DNA of 8,001 bases from Flavobacteriales bacterium UBA6969 (GTDB lineage: Bacteria > Bacteroidota > Bacteroidia > Flavobacteriales_D > Sanyastnellaceae), in NCBI GenBank assembly GCA_002448555.1, contig DJYV01000088.1, positions 1-8,001 on the forward strand, written 5' to 3'. Position 1 is the stretch's first letter; each line of letters begins with the position of its first letter. The translations under genes were made by a program, and so were the position numbers. The notes beneath the pieces were generated by a model. The model was not told the origin of the DNA and did not search any database. It worked only from the letters and a program-made list of their open reading frames with translations. Shown in pieces: positions 6,529 through 8,001 of the stretch.

Positions 6529-7887
6529 ATGCAGACTTTTGCGGCCATGAATCAGGCGGGTGAATTGAAAACTGGCTATGCCGATTTGTTGCGCATGGCC
6601 ATTCCCATTTCCATGGGCACGATGCTGCAATTTTTCGTCCTGCTCACCGACAATTTTTTCTTGGCACGTTTGAGCGAAGAGGCCATCAACGGTGCCGGCA
6701 ACGCTGGACTGGTCTACATGACGTTGGAGATGATTGCCGTGGGCAGTGGAGCGGCGCTGCAAATCGTCATCGCGCGGCGCATAGGTGAAGGACGTCGAGA
6801 GGCGGCCATGCAGACCTTTCGCTCGGGTTTGGTCCTGCACGGCGCCATGGGACTTGGTCTTATGTTCATCGGCATGTTATTGAACAGCGGCCCGGTGAAT
6901 TCGGCCATCGCCGATCCGGGCATTCGAGCCGTTTTCACCGAGTTCTTTGCCATCCGTCTACTCGGCTTCATTCCATTCACCTCTCTCCTCGCGTTCAACG
7001 CGCTGTACACCGGCACAGCAAAAACATGGCCCATTTTAGCCATCGGAATCTGCACGGCGACCCTCAACATTATCTTAGATGCTGCTTGGGTGGAAGGCTG
7101 GTGGGGCTTTGAGGCCTTCGGAGCAACCGGTGCAGCGTGGGCGTCTTTCTGCGCAGAGTCAACTGGATTCCTGATTGCCCTGGCATTGACGTTGCGGGTG
7201 ATGCCCGAAGCATTGCGTCCCTGGAGCCTGCTTTCGCGGGAAGACTTGCGCGCATGGTGGAAGCTGGCGTATCCGTTGATTGGGCAATTCCTTACCACCG
7301 TCTCTACGTGGACGGCATTTTTCTTCTTTGTCGAAAAAGTCGGAAGCCTCGAATTGAAGGTATCCCACATCACCCGGAACTTTTTCATGCTGGCGTTTAT
7401 CGTCACTCAGGGGATGCAACAAACCACGCGAACCTACGTCAGCGGCCTGCTTGGAGCGGGGCGACTCGAGGAGCTGGATGAAACGTTGCGCCGGCTGTTC
7501 ACGTTGACATTCATCGGAATTTTGCTGCTTTGCCACGGGTACATCCTCTACCCCGATGATTTGGCAGCCGTGTTTTTTACGGATGCCATCGGCCAAGCAG
7601 CCATGGTCAAAACCCTTCACCTGCTTTTCGTTGCCGTGTGCACCTATGCATTCACAGGCGTTATGCTCTCTACAATTCAGGGCAGCGGTGCGACCAAAGT
7701 GGCATTCCGGGTTGAACTCGCTTCGGTTACCATCTACATGGTTGTCGCTGCTGCAATTACATTGATCTGGCCACAGCCCATATGGATCATCTGGCGCGTC
7801 GAATTGGTGTACTTCTCCTCTATTGGATTGGGGAGTTGGCTGTACCTTCGGAAAGGCACTTGGCGCCAAGTCACCCAACCCACATAG
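6529..7887 (+). CDS. MATE-family efflux transporter
   Basis: A 452-residue inner-membrane protein of normal MATE length. The family exports drugs, cationic or organic metabolites in exchange for H+ or Na+. About twelve membrane segments can be drawn (near 20-41, 56-79, 98-118, 135-157, 167-187, 196-222, 243-267, 280-304, 322-342, 358-381, 396-415, 418-438). They form two similar halves, each opening with a proline-rich segment (AIPISMGTMLQFF; LAYPLIGQFL) and carrying a GEGRREAA / LGAGRLEEL loop. P26, D41, N157, N180 and D184 fall where the N-lobe cation-coupling residues of PfMATE-like proteins lie, going by memory of that family. The substrate cannot be told. The start could also be the Met at residue 7 (position 6547). 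It sits 13 bases after trmH and 9 bases before fmt, so co-transcription is likely. Confidence 0.93.
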   Translation: MQTFAAMNQAGELKTGYADLLRMAIPISMGTMLQFFVLLTDNFFLARLSEEAINGAGNAGLVYMTLEMIAVGSGAALQIVIARRIGEGRREAAMQTFRSGLVLHGAMGLGLMFIGMLLNSGPVNSAIADPGIRAVFTEFFAIRLLGFIPFTSLLAFNALYTGTAKTWPILAIGICTATLNIILDAAWVEGWWGFEAFGATGAAWASFCAESTGFLIALALTLRVMPEALRPWSLLSREDLRAWWKLAYPLIGQFLTTVSTWTAFFFFVEKVGSLELKVSHITRNFFMLAFIVTQGMQQTTRTYVSGLLGAGRLEELDETLRRLFTLTFIGILLLCHGYILYPDDLAAVFFTDAIGQAAMVKTLHLLFVAVCTYAFTGVMLSTIQGSGATKVAFRVELASVTIYMVVAAAITLIWPQPIWIIWRVELVYFSSIGLGSWLYLRKGTWRQVTQPT

Positions 7888-7896
7888 TACCGAAGA

Positions 7897-8001
7897 ATGG
7901 CTGTTTTCCCCACATCTGCATTAAACCGTACGCTCCGTCTCGCTTTCTTCGGAACGCCCGAATTTGCGGCTGTGTGCCTCGATTCGTTGGTCGCATCCCC
8001 C
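7897..8001 (+). CDS. fmt: Methionyl-tRNA formyltransferase, N-terminal part (cut by window end)
   Basis: Only the first 35 codons are present; the reading frame is open to the last base. The segment RLAFFGTPEFAAVCLDSLVA matches the conserved start of Fmt (usually R-I-x-F-x-GTPEFA-x-x-x-L-x-x-L), the first beta strand and loop of the formyl-transfer domain. Fmt transfers a formyl group from 10-formyl-tetrahydrofolate to initiator Met-tRNA in the cytoplasm. The ATG at 7897 gives about 12 residues before this strand, slightly longer than usual, but no later Met precedes the motif. It begins 9 bases after the MATE stop codon and has no Shine-Dalgarno. Confidence 0.88.
   Translation, partial: MAVFPTSALNRTLRLAFFGTPEFAAVCLDSLVASP

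Noticed and set aside
6714..7406. 230-codon open frame on the minus strand opposite the MATE gene
   Set aside because: Basic, low-complexity translation with no family signature; shadow of the MATE gene.
7159..7878. 239-codon open frame on the minus strand opposite the MATE gene
   Set aside because: Its translation is polar, rich in His, Gln and Cys, and has no recognisable motif; it is the antisense shadow of a clear MATE gene.

Overview
The window comes from a Bacteroidota chromosome, most likely a marine-type member of the Flavobacteriales with a fairly balanced base composition. Four things support this. There are two neighbouring secreted proteins with type IX secretion system (T9SS) C-terminal sorting domains. 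One of them carries SprB-type repeats. Several genes have the Bacteroidota promoter box TAnnTTTG. No gene has a Shine-Dalgarno sequence before its start. The genus cannot be named from this sequence.

Left part (1-4480, minus strand): two T9SS cargo genes in tandem, each with its own promoter and its own intrinsic terminator. The first in transcription order (2630-4408) encodes a 592-residue protein with four cysteine-bearing beta-sandwich repeats of the 'GxFQGWDP / DDDxDGVYE / FKFINGN' type. The second (65-2473) encodes an 802-residue protein with an unrecognised N-terminal domain, a GCMDPDATNYNPDA-type cysteine motif and six SprB-like repeats. Both have signal peptides and end in the PNP-type sorting domain, so both should be exported and anchored to or released from the cell surface. 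Their substrates are unknown.

Middle (4480-5510): a hotdog-fold acyl-CoA thioesterase (minus) and a small membrane protein (plus) diverge from a 32-bp gap. The gap and both start codons form a 44-bp imperfect palindrome. It holds two overlapping TAnnTTTG promoters that would give nearly leaderless mRNAs, and the -33 TTG of each promoter overlaps the first codons of the opposite gene. This is the most unusual feature in the window.

Right part (5440-8001, plus strand): a well-formed promoter drives an HU-type nucleoid protein gene, which ends in a strong terminator. Immediately after it comes a tight cluster of trmH (tRNA 2'-O-ribose methyltransferase), a MATE multidrug/metabolite exporter and the start of fmt (methionyl-tRNA formyltransferase), with gaps of only 13 and 9 bases. 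trmH and fmt both act on tRNA; the exporter between them has no evident functional link. I see no CRISPR array, transposon, tRNA or rRNA, and no obvious new defence or mobile system; most of the content is ordinary housekeeping plus two secreted repeat proteins.
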